Shown here: positions 15,169-24,556 of the stretch, piece by piece | Layout: each line of letters opens with the position of its first letter | How positions within the stretch are numbered: the first letter of the stretch is position 1 | Assembly: GCA_021204085.1 (NCBI GenBank) | Contig: JAJPZY010000066.1 | Location: 1 to 32,825 of the forward strand | Direction of reading: 5' to 3' | Origin: Clostridiales bacterium | GTDB taxonomy: Bacteria; Bacillota; Clostridia; Lachnospirales; Lachnospiraceae | Length of the DNA: 32,825 nt | The notes under the pieces: model-generated | What the model saw: only the letters and a program-made list of their open reading frames with translations | Database searches by the model: none | What the model was told of the DNA's origin: nothing | Position numbers and translations under genes: made by a program

Positions 15169-16689
15169 CTACTTCGTTTCATTCACATTGAACTCCGAAA
15201 TATAGTCCTTTGTCCAGTCCACATCCTCCGGTCCGAAATACTGGATCGTGCAGGCTTTCCGCTTGGTGAAGAACTCCAGCGCATCAGAAATCTGCGCCTT
15301 ATACTGGCCGCCCATAAGCGAACCCTTGGTACCGCCGAACGGCAGATACGGCATGGACGCCGGAACACCGATATTGACGCCGATCATACCGGAATTCGTA
15401 TTGATCAGGAAATCCTGCGCCACGATGCCGGACTCGGTAAAAATACTTCCGCCGTTTCCGTAGACCGATTCATTGATCAGATCGATGCCTTCCTTATAAC
15501 TTTTAACCTTGATGAGCGACACTACCGGACCGAAAACTTCTTCCTTCGCAATTTCAAAATCCTTTGTCACACCCTCAATGATGGTCGGTCCGACAAAGAA
15601 ACCGTTTTTATTTGCCTCCGGCAGCTTTTCCCGGATATTCCTTCCGTCCACGATAACCGTTCCGCCCTCCGCTTCCGCGCGCTCAATAAACCCGTGAATT
15701 CGCTTTACGGCAGCCTCTGAAATCACCGGCCCCATATACACGTTCAGATCGTTGGCGTCGCCGACGGCAGTCTCCTCAGCCGCGCGGATCATCGCAGCCT
15801 TTACGCTGTCATAGACCGTCTCCTCCACAACAACATTCGCCGCGGCCATGCACCGCTGTCCCGCCGCTCCGAAGCAGGCGTTTTTGAAATTTTTCACAAA
15901 GCCGGAGATATTCACGGACTGCTCCACGATCGCCGTATTTTTCGCACCGGCGAGGATCATAGATTTCTTATTGGTTTTCGCGCAGCCCTCCGCGATGATC
16001 TGTCCGACCTTCGAAGAGCCCACAAACGCCATCGCCGCAATATCCGGGCTTTCCAGCATCTGCGTCACCACCGGCGCGTCGCCGTTAACAAGGTTAAAAA
16101 CACCTGCCGGCAAATCCATCCGATCAAAGACATCCGCGATCGCCTGCATGAACATCGGGCTCTGCTCCGACGCCTTAAACACCATCGTATTGCCGGTCAC
16201 CAGAGCAAATGGAACAAACCACCCGCAGACCAGCGCCGGAAAGTTAAACGGCGCCAGCGCGCCAATCACGCCGATGGGCTCCCGGCGAATCTCCGCCTCC
16301 ACTCTCGTGCTGACCATGATCTTGTCTCCGCGCATAATCAGCGGAAATCCACAGCAGGTCTCCGTGGACTGAATGATGCGGTCCATCTCCGCAAGAGCAT
16401 CCGTGTAATGCTTGCCCTGGTCGGTGGCAATCAGCTTTGCAAACTCTTCCTTCCGCGCCACCAGCTCATTGCGGAACGTAAACATATACTGTACTTTCTG
16501 CGTCATCGGCACCTTCGACCATGTTTTAAACGCTTCTTTTGCGGAAGCAATCGCCGCTTCCATATGTGCTTCTGTCGTCACCGGCACCTGCGCGATCACG
16601 GCTCCGGTAGAGGGGTTCGTTACGTCCATGTATCTGCCGCCGGTATTCTCCGTCCAGGCACCGTTTATGTAATCTTTTAAAATCTGCAT
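15169..16689 (-). CDS. CoA-acylating methylmalonate-semialdehyde-type aldehyde dehydrogenase
   Basis: Aldehyde dehydrogenase superfamily enzyme of the MMSDH/IolA type, which converts malonate or methylmalonate semialdehyde to acetyl- or propionyl-CoA. It is 506 aa. The catalytic cysteine is Cys280 in GAAGQRCMAA. The general-base glutamate of hydrolytic relatives is replaced in the ILAGAKN segment (246-251), as in the CoA-acylating MMSDH group. The C-terminal PYLPFGGTKGS and GGQYKAQISDALEFFT blocks also fit. GGGAGG 7 bp upstream sets the start. It is the last gene of the pot-linked cluster, 135 bp below the aminotransferase. Malonate semialdehyde from beta-alanine is an attractive substrate, but another short semialdehyde is possible. 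Confidence 0.86.
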   Translation of the reverse strand: MQILKDYINGAWTENTGGRYMDVTNPSTGAVIAQVPVTTEAHMEAAIASAKEAFKTWSKVPMTQKVQYMFTFRNELVARKEEFAKLIATDQGKHYTDALAEMDRIIQSTETCCGFPLIMRGDKIMVSTRVEAEIRREPIGVIGALAPFNFPALVCGWFVPFALVTGNTMVFKASEQSPMFMQAIADVFDRMDLPAGVFNLVNGDAPVVTQMLESPDIAAMAFVGSSKVGQIIAEGCAKTNKKSMILAGAKNTAIVEQSVNISGFVKNFKNACFGAAGQRCMAAANVVVEETVYDSVKAAMIRAAEETAVGDANDLNVYMGPVISEAAVKRIHGFIERAEAEGGTVIVDGRNIREKLPEANKNGFFVGPTIIEGVTKDFEIAKEEVFGPVVSLIKVKSYKEGIDLINESVYGNGGSIFTESGIVAQDFLINTNSGMIGVNIGVPASMPYLPFGGTKGSLMGGQYKAQISDALEFFTKRKACTIQYFGPEDVDWTKDYISEFNVNETK

Positions 16690-16824
16690 GAGTTATCCTC
16701 CCGTTTTATGTAAGAAATAAGACTTTCACATTCCAACGCGAACACGTTGATTTTCTGTTCCGGAACTCCGTACTGTCTAAATATCATCTGCAATTATACG
16801 TGCCCGTTATGAAACATCTCCATG

Positions 16825-18156
16825 CTAAATTCCAAGAATCTCCGCATCCACAATCGCCAGCACTTCATCCATCTTCGCCATCTCTTCCCGCACCTGCTCC
16901 TCCGTGATAATCAGCGGCGGGCAGATCAGGACCATATTCTCATGGGAATACGTCATAAAGCGGCGCTCTTTCAGAAGCCCGATGATTTTGCCCATGATTC
17001 CATCCGGATCTTTGCCGTAAGGAACCATCGGCTCTTTTGTGGCTTTATCTCTTACCAACTCAATCGCGGAGAAAAGTCCGATATGACGAACCTGGCCGAC
17101 ACAGGCATACTTCTCCACATAACTGTCAAGGATTTCCGCCAGCACCGCGCCGGATTTTGCCACATTTTCCTCGATTCCCAGCTCTGCGTACTGGCCGACG
17201 CAGACCACGCCCGCCGCGCAGGCCAGCGGATGACCGCTGTAAGTCAGCCCGCAGGAGAGCACATTATCGTCAAAGTATGCCGCAATCTTCGAGGATACGA
17301 TCACACCACCAAGCGGCACATAACCGCAGGTCACGCCCTTGGCGAAGGTAACAATATCCGGCACCACATCAAAATTCATAAACGCAAAGGCTTTTCCGGT
17401 CCGGTACCATCCGGCCATTACCTCATCGCAGACCATCAGAATGCCATACTTATCGCAGAGTGCGCGGACGCCCGGGAGATAGCCTTTCGGCGGAATGATG
17501 ACCCCGTTGGACCCGGTAATCGTCTCCATCACGATCGCCGCAATCGTCTGCGGTCCCTCATACTGAATCTGCTCCTCCAGTTTTTTCAGATAAAACTCGG
17601 TCGCCGCTTCCTCCGAAGCAAATTCAACCGGCTCTCTGTAAATATACGGATCCATAAATTTCACAAATCCGGGAACGCCCGGCTCCAGCGCGTATCTTCT
17701 GGGCTCACCGGTCAGGTTGCCCGCACCGAAAGAGGATCCGTGGTAACTGCGGTAACGGCTGAAAATTTTATTTTTTCCGGTAAACATCCGTGCGATTTTC
17801 ACCGCATTCTCATTGGCGTCCGCCCCGGCATTCGTGAAAAAGACCTTGCCGAATCCCTCCGGCATCATACCGATGATCATTTCCGCAAGTTCGGCACGCA
17901 CGTCTGAACCGTAAGAAGGCCCGACAAAACAGTAGCGGTCCGCCTGCGCTTTGATTGCATCCGCGATCGCCTGATTCCCGAAACCGAGATTTAAGTTTAC
18001 CAGTTGTGCGGACATATCCGCATAACGGTTCCCATCATAATCATAAAAGTAAATGCCGTCCGCCTTTTCCACCGGCAGCGGATTGATGCCCGCCTGTTTG
18101 CTCCAGGACTGGAGCACGTATGTTTTCTGTTTCTCTGTAATCTGTTTTGCGTCCAT
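16825..18156 (-). CDS. Class III pyridoxal-phosphate omega-aminotransferase
   Basis: Fold-type I aminotransferase of the class III (omega-amino acid/amine:pyruvate) family. From the ATG at 18156 it has 443 aa; the ATG 6 bp earlier is too close to GGAGG. Lys273 in TFAKGVTCG is the Schiff-base lysine, and CDEVMAGW (243-250) carries the cofactor Asp244. TNAGADANENAVK and SYHGSSFGAGN bind phosphate. The N-terminal SWSKQAGINPLPV and SAQLVNLNLG segments resemble taurine- and beta-alanine:pyruvate aminotransferases. Its setting between two aldehyde dehydrogenases and a polyamine-type transporter suggests removal of a terminal amino group from an omega-amino acid or diamine. Taurine remains an alternative substrate. 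Confidence 0.88.
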   Translation of the reverse strand: MDAKQITEKQKTYVLQSWSKQAGINPLPVEKADGIYFYDYDGNRYADMSAQLVNLNLGFGNQAIADAIKAQADRYCFVGPSYGSDVRAELAEMIIGMMPEGFGKVFFTNAGADANENAVKIARMFTGKNKIFSRYRSYHGSSFGAGNLTGEPRRYALEPGVPGFVKFMDPYIYREPVEFASEEAATEFYLKKLEEQIQYEGPQTIAAIVMETITGSNGVIIPPKGYLPGVRALCDKYGILMVCDEVMAGWYRTGKAFAFMNFDVVPDIVTFAKGVTCGYVPLGGVIVSSKIAAYFDDNVLSCGLTYSGHPLACAAGVVCVGQYAELGIEENVAKSGAVLAEILDSYVEKYACVGQVRHIGLFSAIELVRDKATKEPMVPYGKDPDGIMGKIIGLLKERRFMTYSHENMVLICPPLIITEEQVREEMAKMDEVLAIVDAEILGI

Positions 18157-18213
18157 AATCATTGCCTCCCTGCTGTTTATTGTTTGCTCAATGAATCGGT
18201 TATTACGTAACTC

Positions 18214-19695
18214 TTACTTTTCATACCATCCGATCGGTCCGCTGTCCAATGCAATATTCACCTGCTTGGTCTCCATGTACTCATCCAGACCATTGGTTCC
18301 CAGTTCCCGGCCGAACCCGCTCATGCGGTAGCCGCCCCAGGGCGCTGCCGTATACGTAGGCTGGTTGCAGTTAATCCAGAGGATACCGGCGCGAATCTCC
18401 TTCATAACGCGAAGTGCTTTTGCGATATTCAGCGTGCAGACAGTTCCCGCCAGACCGTACTCTGTATCATTGGCCAGTTCGATGGCTTCCTCTTCCGTCC
18501 GGAAGGTACTGATACACGCCACCGGGCCGAAGATTTCTTCTTTCATGATCGTCATATTCTGTGTACAGTTGTCAAATATCGTAGGTTTGATATAAAATCC
18601 CTTCGCACACTCACCCTCCGTATAACGGTATCCGCCGGTCACAAGAGTTGCCCCCTCGCTCTTGCCGGCTTCAATGTAACGCAGGACTTTATTCATCTGT
18701 GCCTCGGAAACGACCGGTCCGATATCCGGATTGTCAAATCCGTTCCCGATGGTCATAGCTTCTGCCTTTTCCTTTAACCGGGCGACAAATTGATTGTGAA
18801 TACTCTCTTCCACGTAGATTCGCGCGCAGGCGGAGCAAACCTGTCCCTGATTAAAGAAGGTGCCCACCATCGCCCATTCCACGGCACCCTCCAGATCACA
18901 GTCCGCAAAAACAAGGTTCGGAGACTTTCCGCCAAGCTCGAGGCCGATCTTCTTCACATTCGCCACGGCATCCGACATAATGCTCTGCCCCACCGCGGTG
19001 GAGCCCGTAAAGGTCACCATATCCACATTCTTGCTCGCCGCCAGAATATGTCCGACATTCGCACCGGAACCCAGAACCAGATTGACGGAACCGGCCGGCA
19101 TTCCCGCCTCCTCAAAAATCTCGAATAGCCGTACTGCCGAGAGCGGGCAGTCCGAGCTGGGCTTAAAGATAATGCTGTTGCCCGCCGCGATGGCCGGCGC
19201 CAGCTTCCATGTCGCCATAAGCAGCGGATAATTCCACGGTGTGATCAATCCGCAAACGCCCACCGGCTCCTTGATCGTGTGGGTATACATGGGGCCAAAG
19301 CCATTCGGAACATCCATCGTGACGCCGCCGGGCGCCAGGATCATCCCGGCATAGTATCTGAAACAATGAATCGCGTCGTCCACATCCGCCTCTGATTCTC
19401 TGAGCGGTTTCCCGTTATCCATGGTATCCAGACGCGCCAGCTCGTCCTTATGCTTTTCCATCAGCGCCGCAATCTCAAGAATCTTATCCGCGCGCTCCTG
19501 CACATCCAGATCGCGCCATTCCCGCGTCTTATAAAACGACTTCTTTGCAGCCGCGATGGCCAGCTCGGTATCCTCCGGCGTACTGTCCGTCATCAGGCAG
19601 ATTACCTCCCCTGTCGCGGGGTTGATTACGTTGCGCGTCGCGCCGGACGCGGACGCCGTCCATGTACCGTTAATATAGTTTTGTTTCATCTCCAT
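18214..19695 (-). CDS. NAD(P)-dependent aldehyde dehydrogenase (aminoaldehyde/betaine-aldehyde type)
   Basis: Hydrolytic aldehyde dehydrogenase that oxidises an aldehyde to the acid. From the ATG at 19695 (GGAG 5 bp upstream) it has 493 aa; the longer frame runs back into potD without a ribosome site. Catalytic residues Glu253 (LELGGKSPN) and Cys287 (GQVCSA) are both present, along with the PWNYPL and FTGSTAVG cofactor segments. The C-terminal WGGYRMSGFGRELG is typical of the gamma-aminobutyraldehyde/betaine aldehyde group (PuuC, BetB). It starts 17 bp after potD, so it is co-transcribed with the transporter. A substrate such as 4-aminobutanal or 3-aminopropanal is inferred from context. Confidence 0.9.
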   Translation of the reverse strand: MEMKQNYINGTWTASASGATRNVINPATGEVICLMTDSTPEDTELAIAAAKKSFYKTREWRDLDVQERADKILEIAALMEKHKDELARLDTMDNGKPLRESEADVDDAIHCFRYYAGMILAPGGVTMDVPNGFGPMYTHTIKEPVGVCGLITPWNYPLLMATWKLAPAIAAGNSIIFKPSSDCPLSAVRLFEIFEEAGMPAGSVNLVLGSGANVGHILAASKNVDMVTFTGSTAVGQSIMSDAVANVKKIGLELGGKSPNLVFADCDLEGAVEWAMVGTFFNQGQVCSACARIYVEESIHNQFVARLKEKAEAMTIGNGFDNPDIGPVVSEAQMNKVLRYIEAGKSEGATLVTGGYRYTEGECAKGFYIKPTIFDNCTQNMTIMKEEIFGPVACISTFRTEEEAIELANDTEYGLAGTVCTLNIAKALRVMKEIRAGILWINCNQPTYTAAPWGGYRMSGFGRELGTNGLDEYMETKQVNIALDSGPIGWYEK

Positions 19696-19712
19696 AATGT
19701 CTCCATTTCCCT

Positions 19713-21308
19713 TTACTCGTACTGGTTTACTCTCACATACCGCTTCCGGCAGCACACTGCCACAACCACTCCCACGGCTGCGAGGATCGCTACCCAGACC
19801 GCCACCGGGTAATCGGAGAGATGGAAGCAGCGAATATTAATCCACATCTGATTCAATTCCGCCATTTTTTCAGTGGAAAAATACTCCATGATTGTCGCCC
19901 GCTCCAGCACATCTTCCGAAGGGTACTGGGCGAAAATCTGACGGGAAGCTTCCTCCTCATCGACCAGAACAATGTAATCCTCATCTTCGTTATCGCCGCT
20001 GAAATAGTAACCCAGAGGATATTCCACGACATCCTCCTCGTCCTCCGAGGCATAACACCAGTTTGCATAATCAAACATGGTCGTATCATCCTCATTTCCG
20101 GCGATTACGGAAGTGTAACCGATGTAATACATATTCCGCACGGCGTTTTCCGGCATGGAGATAAAGTTGACAAACGCTTCGGCTGCCTGCTGTTTCTCGG
20201 TATCATCACCGATGCCGTCCTTTAGCATCACCCAGCCATCCATCCATATATTGGTGCACTCTTCAGGAACCGCAAATTCCAGGTAAACATCATCCTCCTC
20301 TGCCTGATCCATGGAATACACCGTGTCGCCGGACCACTGATAGTTGCCGACAATCTTCCCAGCCACAATATCCGCTTTTCCGCTGTCCGTCTCAAACGAA
20401 TAGGCGTTCCGGCTGATTTCCGTCAGAACTTCCTCGACACCGGCAATTGTCTCCGTACTGACGTCGTTCATCTCCTCCTGCAAACGCTCGCTGTAATCCT
20501 CCGACTGCGTAAACTCATCGGAAGTCAGCAGATCTCTTTTATAAATAGAGAGCGCCATGAAATAGGAATCTCTGGAACTGTCTTTAATACTGATCTGCTT
20601 ATTGTAATCGTCATTTAACAGGATTGTAAGCGAGCTCATCTCCTCCGCAGAAACTTCTTCCGGATCATAAACCATGCCGGTAATGCCCCACATATAGCCC
20701 GCAGCATATTTACTCCAGGGTTCACCGTTGATCTCGTTACTGTCATAAATGTCTTTAATAAAAGGGGACACATTGTTGATATAATAATTCGTCTCAACGG
20801 AGGTATCAAAAAACTCATCCGAATACTCCAGAACCTTATCCTCCGCGATCAACTTCATAAACATATAATCGGAAGGGCATACCAGATCAAACTCATTGCC
20901 CAGACCCATCAGCGTATAAAGTTCCTCGTTGGTTCCAAAGGTAGAGTATTCCACTTTCACCTTTTTCCCGTATGTCTCGTAATACCACGCTTCAAAATCC
21001 TCGATCATACTGTTTTCACCGAGAACCGTCACGCCGTTATCCAGGTCGATGGCTTCCTCCTCATCCCAGTCGCCCTCATCAATATATTCTTCCCAGTTAC
21101 TGATGCGCAGGACGATCGTTTCATCGTCAGCACCTGATTCTTCCGCCGTTTCAGAAGCTCCGGAAACCTCTTCGACAGAAGCAGCCTCTATCGCACCCGT
21201 CACTCCGTCATCATCCGCTGCCGCAGCCGGAACTGTCATACTGCTTCCTGCCGCAGTAAACAAAAAACAGCCCGCCGCTAATATTGCAAGTATTCTTCTG
21301 CCTCTCAT
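19713..21308 (-). CDS. potD: PotD-like polyamine-binding protein with a C-terminal membrane anchor
   Basis: Extracellular substrate-binding protein of a spermidine/putrescine-type ABC importer. The start at 21308 overlaps the potC stop (ATGA). Of 531 aa, residues about 1-30 are a signal peptide, 35-65 an acidic Ser/Glu/Ala linker, and the rest a family-1 binding domain (ISNWEEYID, EYSTFGTNEELYT, FDLVCPSDYMF, YAAGYMWGITGMVYD). Unusually, the end carries a hydrophobic helix (about 500-518) followed by a basic tail, so the protein is probably anchored at its C-terminus rather than by lipid. PotD proteins are normally about 350 aa; acidic inserts near 430-470 add length. The true ligand cannot be fixed from sequence. 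Confidence 0.88.
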   Translation of the reverse strand: MRGRRILAILAAGCFLFTAAGSSMTVPAAAADDDGVTGAIEAASVEEVSGASETAEESGADDETIVLRISNWEEYIDEGDWDEEEAIDLDNGVTVLGENSMIEDFEAWYYETYGKKVKVEYSTFGTNEELYTLMGLGNEFDLVCPSDYMFMKLIAEDKVLEYSDEFFDTSVETNYYINNVSPFIKDIYDSNEINGEPWSKYAAGYMWGITGMVYDPEEVSAEEMSSLTILLNDDYNKQISIKDSSRDSYFMALSIYKRDLLTSDEFTQSEDYSERLQEEMNDVSTETIAGVEEVLTEISRNAYSFETDSGKADIVAGKIVGNYQWSGDTVYSMDQAEEDDVYLEFAVPEECTNIWMDGWVMLKDGIGDDTEKQQAAEAFVNFISMPENAVRNMYYIGYTSVIAGNEDDTTMFDYANWCYASEDEEDVVEYPLGYYFSGDNEDEDYIVLVDEEEASRQIFAQYPSEDVLERATIMEYFSTEKMAELNQMWINIRCFHLSDYPVAVWVAILAAVGVVVAVCCRKRYVRVNQYE

Positions 21309-22114
21309 CCCTGCGTCACCGTCCCTTCTTCTTTTTTCGCTGCGGAACGGTTCATGCCCACGACCACTAGAATCACAATCACAAAAATAATGGTGGACAG
21401 TGCCCACAGCGCTGTCTTGATACTGGTCTGCGCACCCCTCGTCGCGTTTACCACGTAGGTGCTGATCGTATCAAAGGTTGACGGTTTCGTGTATGTGGCG
21501 ATGAAATAATCATCCAAAGCCAATGTAATTGAAAGCATAAATCCGGAAACGATGCCCGGCATAATCTGCGGAATCAGTACCTTGCGCAGTGCATAGAACG
21601 GGCGTGCGCCCAGATCCAGAGCCGCCTCATAGAGATTATCATCCATCTGCTTTAATTTCGGAATCACCGACAGATAGACGAACGGCGAACACAAGACCAC
21701 ATAACCAACCACGATGGGGATAAATGTATCCCGGCTGATTCCCAACACAACGACCAGCAGAATACAGATGGAAAAACCGGTCACAACCTCCGCGTTGACC
21801 ACCGGGATCTGGTTGATTGTCCGGATTACCGCCGCCGGTCCTTTTTTCGAATAGTAAGCGCCGATGGCGCCCAGCGTCCCGAGTACGGTCGAGATCGCAG
21901 ATGTCACCACAGCAAGAATGACCGTCCCGCGAATCATCACCAGCAATTCCTCCGAAGTGAACAGAGTGATATAGTTCTGGAGGGAAAAGGCATGAATTCT
22001 ACCGATCTGTGCCGAATCCGTAAAACTGTACACCGCAAGAATCAGAATCGGCAGATAAATAAAGCAAAGCACCAGCGCCAGAAAAATGGTCTGTCCGTAT
22101 TTCTTCTTATTCAA
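21305..22114 (-). CDS. potC: Polyamine-type ABC transporter permease PotC
   Basis: Inner-membrane permease of the MetI/BPD superfamily, 269 aa with about six transmembrane helices. The EAA loop that docks the ATPase is EAALDLGARPFYALRKVLIP (near 164-183). Its ATG overlaps the potB stop (ATGA) and its TGA overlaps the potD start, showing translational coupling. The gene order potA-B-C-D is the standard one. Confidence 0.94.
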   Translation of the reverse strand: MNKKKYGQTIFLALVLCFIYLPILILAVYSFTDSAQIGRIHAFSLQNYITLFTSEELLVMIRGTVILAVVTSAISTVLGTLGAIGAYYSKKGPAAVIRTINQIPVVNAEVVTGFSICILLVVVLGISRDTFIPIVVGYVVLCSPFVYLSVIPKLKQMDDNLYEAALDLGARPFYALRKVLIPQIMPGIVSGFMLSITLALDDYFIATYTKPSTFDTISTYVVNATRGAQTSIKTALWALSTIIFVIVILVVVGMNRSAAKKEEGTVTQG

Positions 22115-22911
22115 AAGATCGCGCCTCCTCTCTCAGAAGCCTCCGCGTCGCCATACCTGTTCAGGCATCCGGAAACGATAAAGATGATGGCCAGCAGCAC
22201 CAGCGAGATCATGGAACCGTTGTTCCAGTTTTCCACGTTGAAATAGCTGCCAATCAGGCTGCCCATGATATAGGTGCTGTTGTACAGCATATCAAGAACG
22301 ACATAGTTGGTCATCGCCGGCAGAAATACCATCATCACACCGCTGATGATACCCGGCACAGACAAAGGCAGCGCCACCTTGAAAAAACACTGCCGCGGCG
22401 TTGCGCCCAGATCCGCCGCCGCTTCCATCACTCCGTCATCCAGCTTTGCCAGCTGGTTATAAATCGGGAGAATCATAAACGGCAGAAAATCATACGTCAT
22501 TCCGATGATCGTGTTGACCATGGGGAAAAACGCCATATTTCCCTCGATCGCCGTCAACACCTCTTTCATCGCCGTGATGCGCAGGGTAAAGTTAATCCAC
22601 ATCGGCATCACAAAAATCATAATCAGAGAAGTGCTCTGCTTCCATTTCCCTCTCGCCAGAATAAAAGCCGTCGGATAGGCAATCAGCAGACAGACCAGCG
22701 TCGTCAGCACGGAAATGATCGCACTGTACACCAGCGTGCCTATAGTATTCCGGTTTGTGAAAAAATCCATCAGATTCTGCAGGGAAAACTGCCCGCTTCC
22801 GTTAGTAAAGGCGTAATATACGATCACCACCAGCGGCGCAACCACAAACAGCAGAAGAAAGATCAGATATGGGATTCCCAGCTGTTTTCTGGAAAAACCG
22901 GCTCTTTTCAT
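22111..22911 (-). CDS. potB: Polyamine-type ABC transporter permease PotB
   Basis: First inner-membrane permease of the importer, 266 aa and about six transmembrane helices. The N-terminal helix follows a short basic leader. The EAA loop reads MEAAADLGATPRQCFFKVAL, followed by PLSVPGI. It lies 18 bp after potA and overlaps potC by 4 bp. It should pair with PotC to form the channel energised by PotA. Confidence 0.94.
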   Translation of the reverse strand: MKRAGFSRKQLGIPYLIFLLLFVVAPLVVIVYYAFTNGSGQFSLQNLMDFFTNRNTIGTLVYSAIISVLTTLVCLLIAYPTAFILARGKWKQSTSLIMIFVMPMWINFTLRITAMKEVLTAIEGNMAFFPMVNTIIGMTYDFLPFMILPIYNQLAKLDDGVMEAAADLGATPRQCFFKVALPLSVPGIISGVMMVFLPAMTNYVVLDMLYNSTYIMGSLIGSYFNVENWNNGSMISLVLLAIIFIVSGCLNRYGDAEASERGGAIF

Positions 22912-22929
22912 GGTTACAGTCCCTCCCCT

Positions 22930-24363
22930 CTACTTTTTCAGTTCCACCTGAATTCCGCCTGCGTCCACGCTGACGCTGACGCGGTCGTCCATGTTCCACA
23001 GATCCGGATCGTCCACAACAAAATCTTCCTCATCGTCTGTCCGGACAATATACTGATAATGGTCACCCTTATAGAGCAGCTGGATGATATTTCCGACGGC
23101 AATCCCGCTCTCCAGATCATCGCTCATATGAATATGCTGCGGTTCCACCGAAGCGATGACATGAATCTTCTCCGGCGTCACCTCCTCGCCCTTGCTGTCA
23201 CGAAGTCTTCCATTCTTAATCGCGGATCCCGGATAGAGAGAAGTTATGTCAACGTCCACCGGCATACCGAAGAAATCAACTTTATATTCATCGGTCACCG
23301 TACACTCATATTTGTTGCGCATCACATCCACCGGCATGACATGGATCCCGTCCGGCTCAATCTCGATGCCCACCGCGCTCCCCGGTTTCACACTCTTTGT
23401 CGTCTGAATGACCACCTCATTTTTCCCGGAAAGCACCGTAATCTCATAGTGGATACCCTTGAAAATCACAGAATCTACCACGCCCCGGATTTTTCCCGCG
23501 GACGGTTCCGTGATGATGACATCCTCCGGACGCACCACGACGTCCACCGGCGTACCCTCCTCATAAGGATCCAGACAGACAAAATCCGCGCCGCAGAAAC
23601 GGACGACCTTATCCCCGGTCATAATTCCACTGTAGAGATTGCTCTCGCCGATGAAATCCGCCACAAATGCGTTCATCGGCTCGTTATAAATCTCCTCCGG
23701 CGTGCCCACCTGCTGAATCTCACCATCGGACATCACGACGATCTTATCCGACATCGTCAGGGCTTCCTCCTGGTCATGCGTCACATAGATAAAAGTAATG
23801 CCCAGCTTCTGATGCATTTCTTTCAGCTCCAGCTGCATCTCTTTTCTCATTTTCAGATCAAGCGCGCCGAGCGGCTCATCCAAAAGCAAAATCTCCGGCT
23901 CATTGACCAGCGCACGGGCGATCGCAATCCTCTGCTGCTGTCCGCCGGAAAGTGTCGTGACTTTGCGCTTTTCAAAGCCTTCCAGATCTACCATTTCCAG
24001 AACCCTGCGTACTTTTTTTATAATCTCAGCCTTCGGCAGTTTTTTCAGCTTAAGACCGAAAGAAATATTCTCAAACACATCCAGATGTGTGAAAAGCGCA
24101 TAGCGCTGAAACACCGTATTGATCGGGCGCTGGTACGGCGGAAGCATGCTGATGTCTTGCCCATTCAGCAAAATTGTCCCTTTCGTAGGCAGTTCGAAAC
24201 CCGCGATCATGCGCAGCGTCGTCGTCTTGCCGCAGCCGGAAGGTCCCAGGAAGGTGACAAACTCACCCTTTTTCACTTCCAGATTAAAATCCTCCACAGC
24301 AACAAAGTCTCCGAACGCCTTGGTGACATGCTTCAGTTCCACCATGATGTCCTTTTTTTCCAT
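22930..24363 (-). CDS. potA: Polyamine-type ABC transporter ATP-binding protein PotA, C-terminally extended
   Basis: ATPase of the importer, on the cytoplasmic face. From the ATG at 24363 (GGGAGG 7 bp upstream; the TTG start 15 bp earlier is rejected) it has 477 aa. Walker A is GPSGCGKTT (40-48), followed by the Q-loop NTVFQRYALF, signature LSGGQQQR, Walker B ILLLDEPLGALD and H-loop YVTHDQ. A TOBE regulatory domain begins near residue 285 (VVVRPEDVII). The family norm is about 350-380 aa; the extra 100 residues (from about 375) contain another beta-rich segment (VIASVEPQHI, IIQLLYKGDHYQYIV) that looks like a second TOBE domain. This could sense ligand or metabolite, but that is speculative. 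Confidence 0.95.
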   Translation of the reverse strand: MEKKDIMVELKHVTKAFGDFVAVEDFNLEVKKGEFVTFLGPSGCGKTTTLRMIAGFELPTKGTILLNGQDISMLPPYQRPINTVFQRYALFTHLDVFENISFGLKLKKLPKAEIIKKVRRVLEMVDLEGFEKRKVTTLSGGQQQRIAIARALVNEPEILLLDEPLGALDLKMRKEMQLELKEMHQKLGITFIYVTHDQEEALTMSDKIVVMSDGEIQQVGTPEEIYNEPMNAFVADFIGESNLYSGIMTGDKVVRFCGADFVCLDPYEEGTPVDVVVRPEDVIITEPSAGKIRGVVDSVIFKGIHYEITVLSGKNEVVIQTTKSVKPGSAVGIEIEPDGIHVMPVDVMRNKYECTVTDEYKVDFFGMPVDVDITSLYPGSAIKNGRLRDSKGEEVTPEKIHVIASVEPQHIHMSDDLESGIAVGNIIQLLYKGDHYQYIVRTDDEEDFVVDDPDLWNMDDRVSVSVDAGGIQVELKK

Positions 24364-24556
24364 CTGTTTTCCTCCCAAATGTTAGTTTTGCACTTTCGAA
24401 ACCAGATTTTTTCTCTCATCCGTACGCTTTCAAAAGTGACTGAATTATCTCCCTCTTTTCTCAGTATCAGGCATTTGATTCATGACTTTTTGTCCTCTGG
24501 TGCTTACAGATAATGATATCTGCGGATTGCTCCGTGCTACGCACCCCCCAGAATCC

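Noticed and set aside
23059-24513. 484-codon plus-strand frame opposite potA
   Set aside because: It is the antisense shadow of potA; potA has all ABC motifs and a ribosome site.
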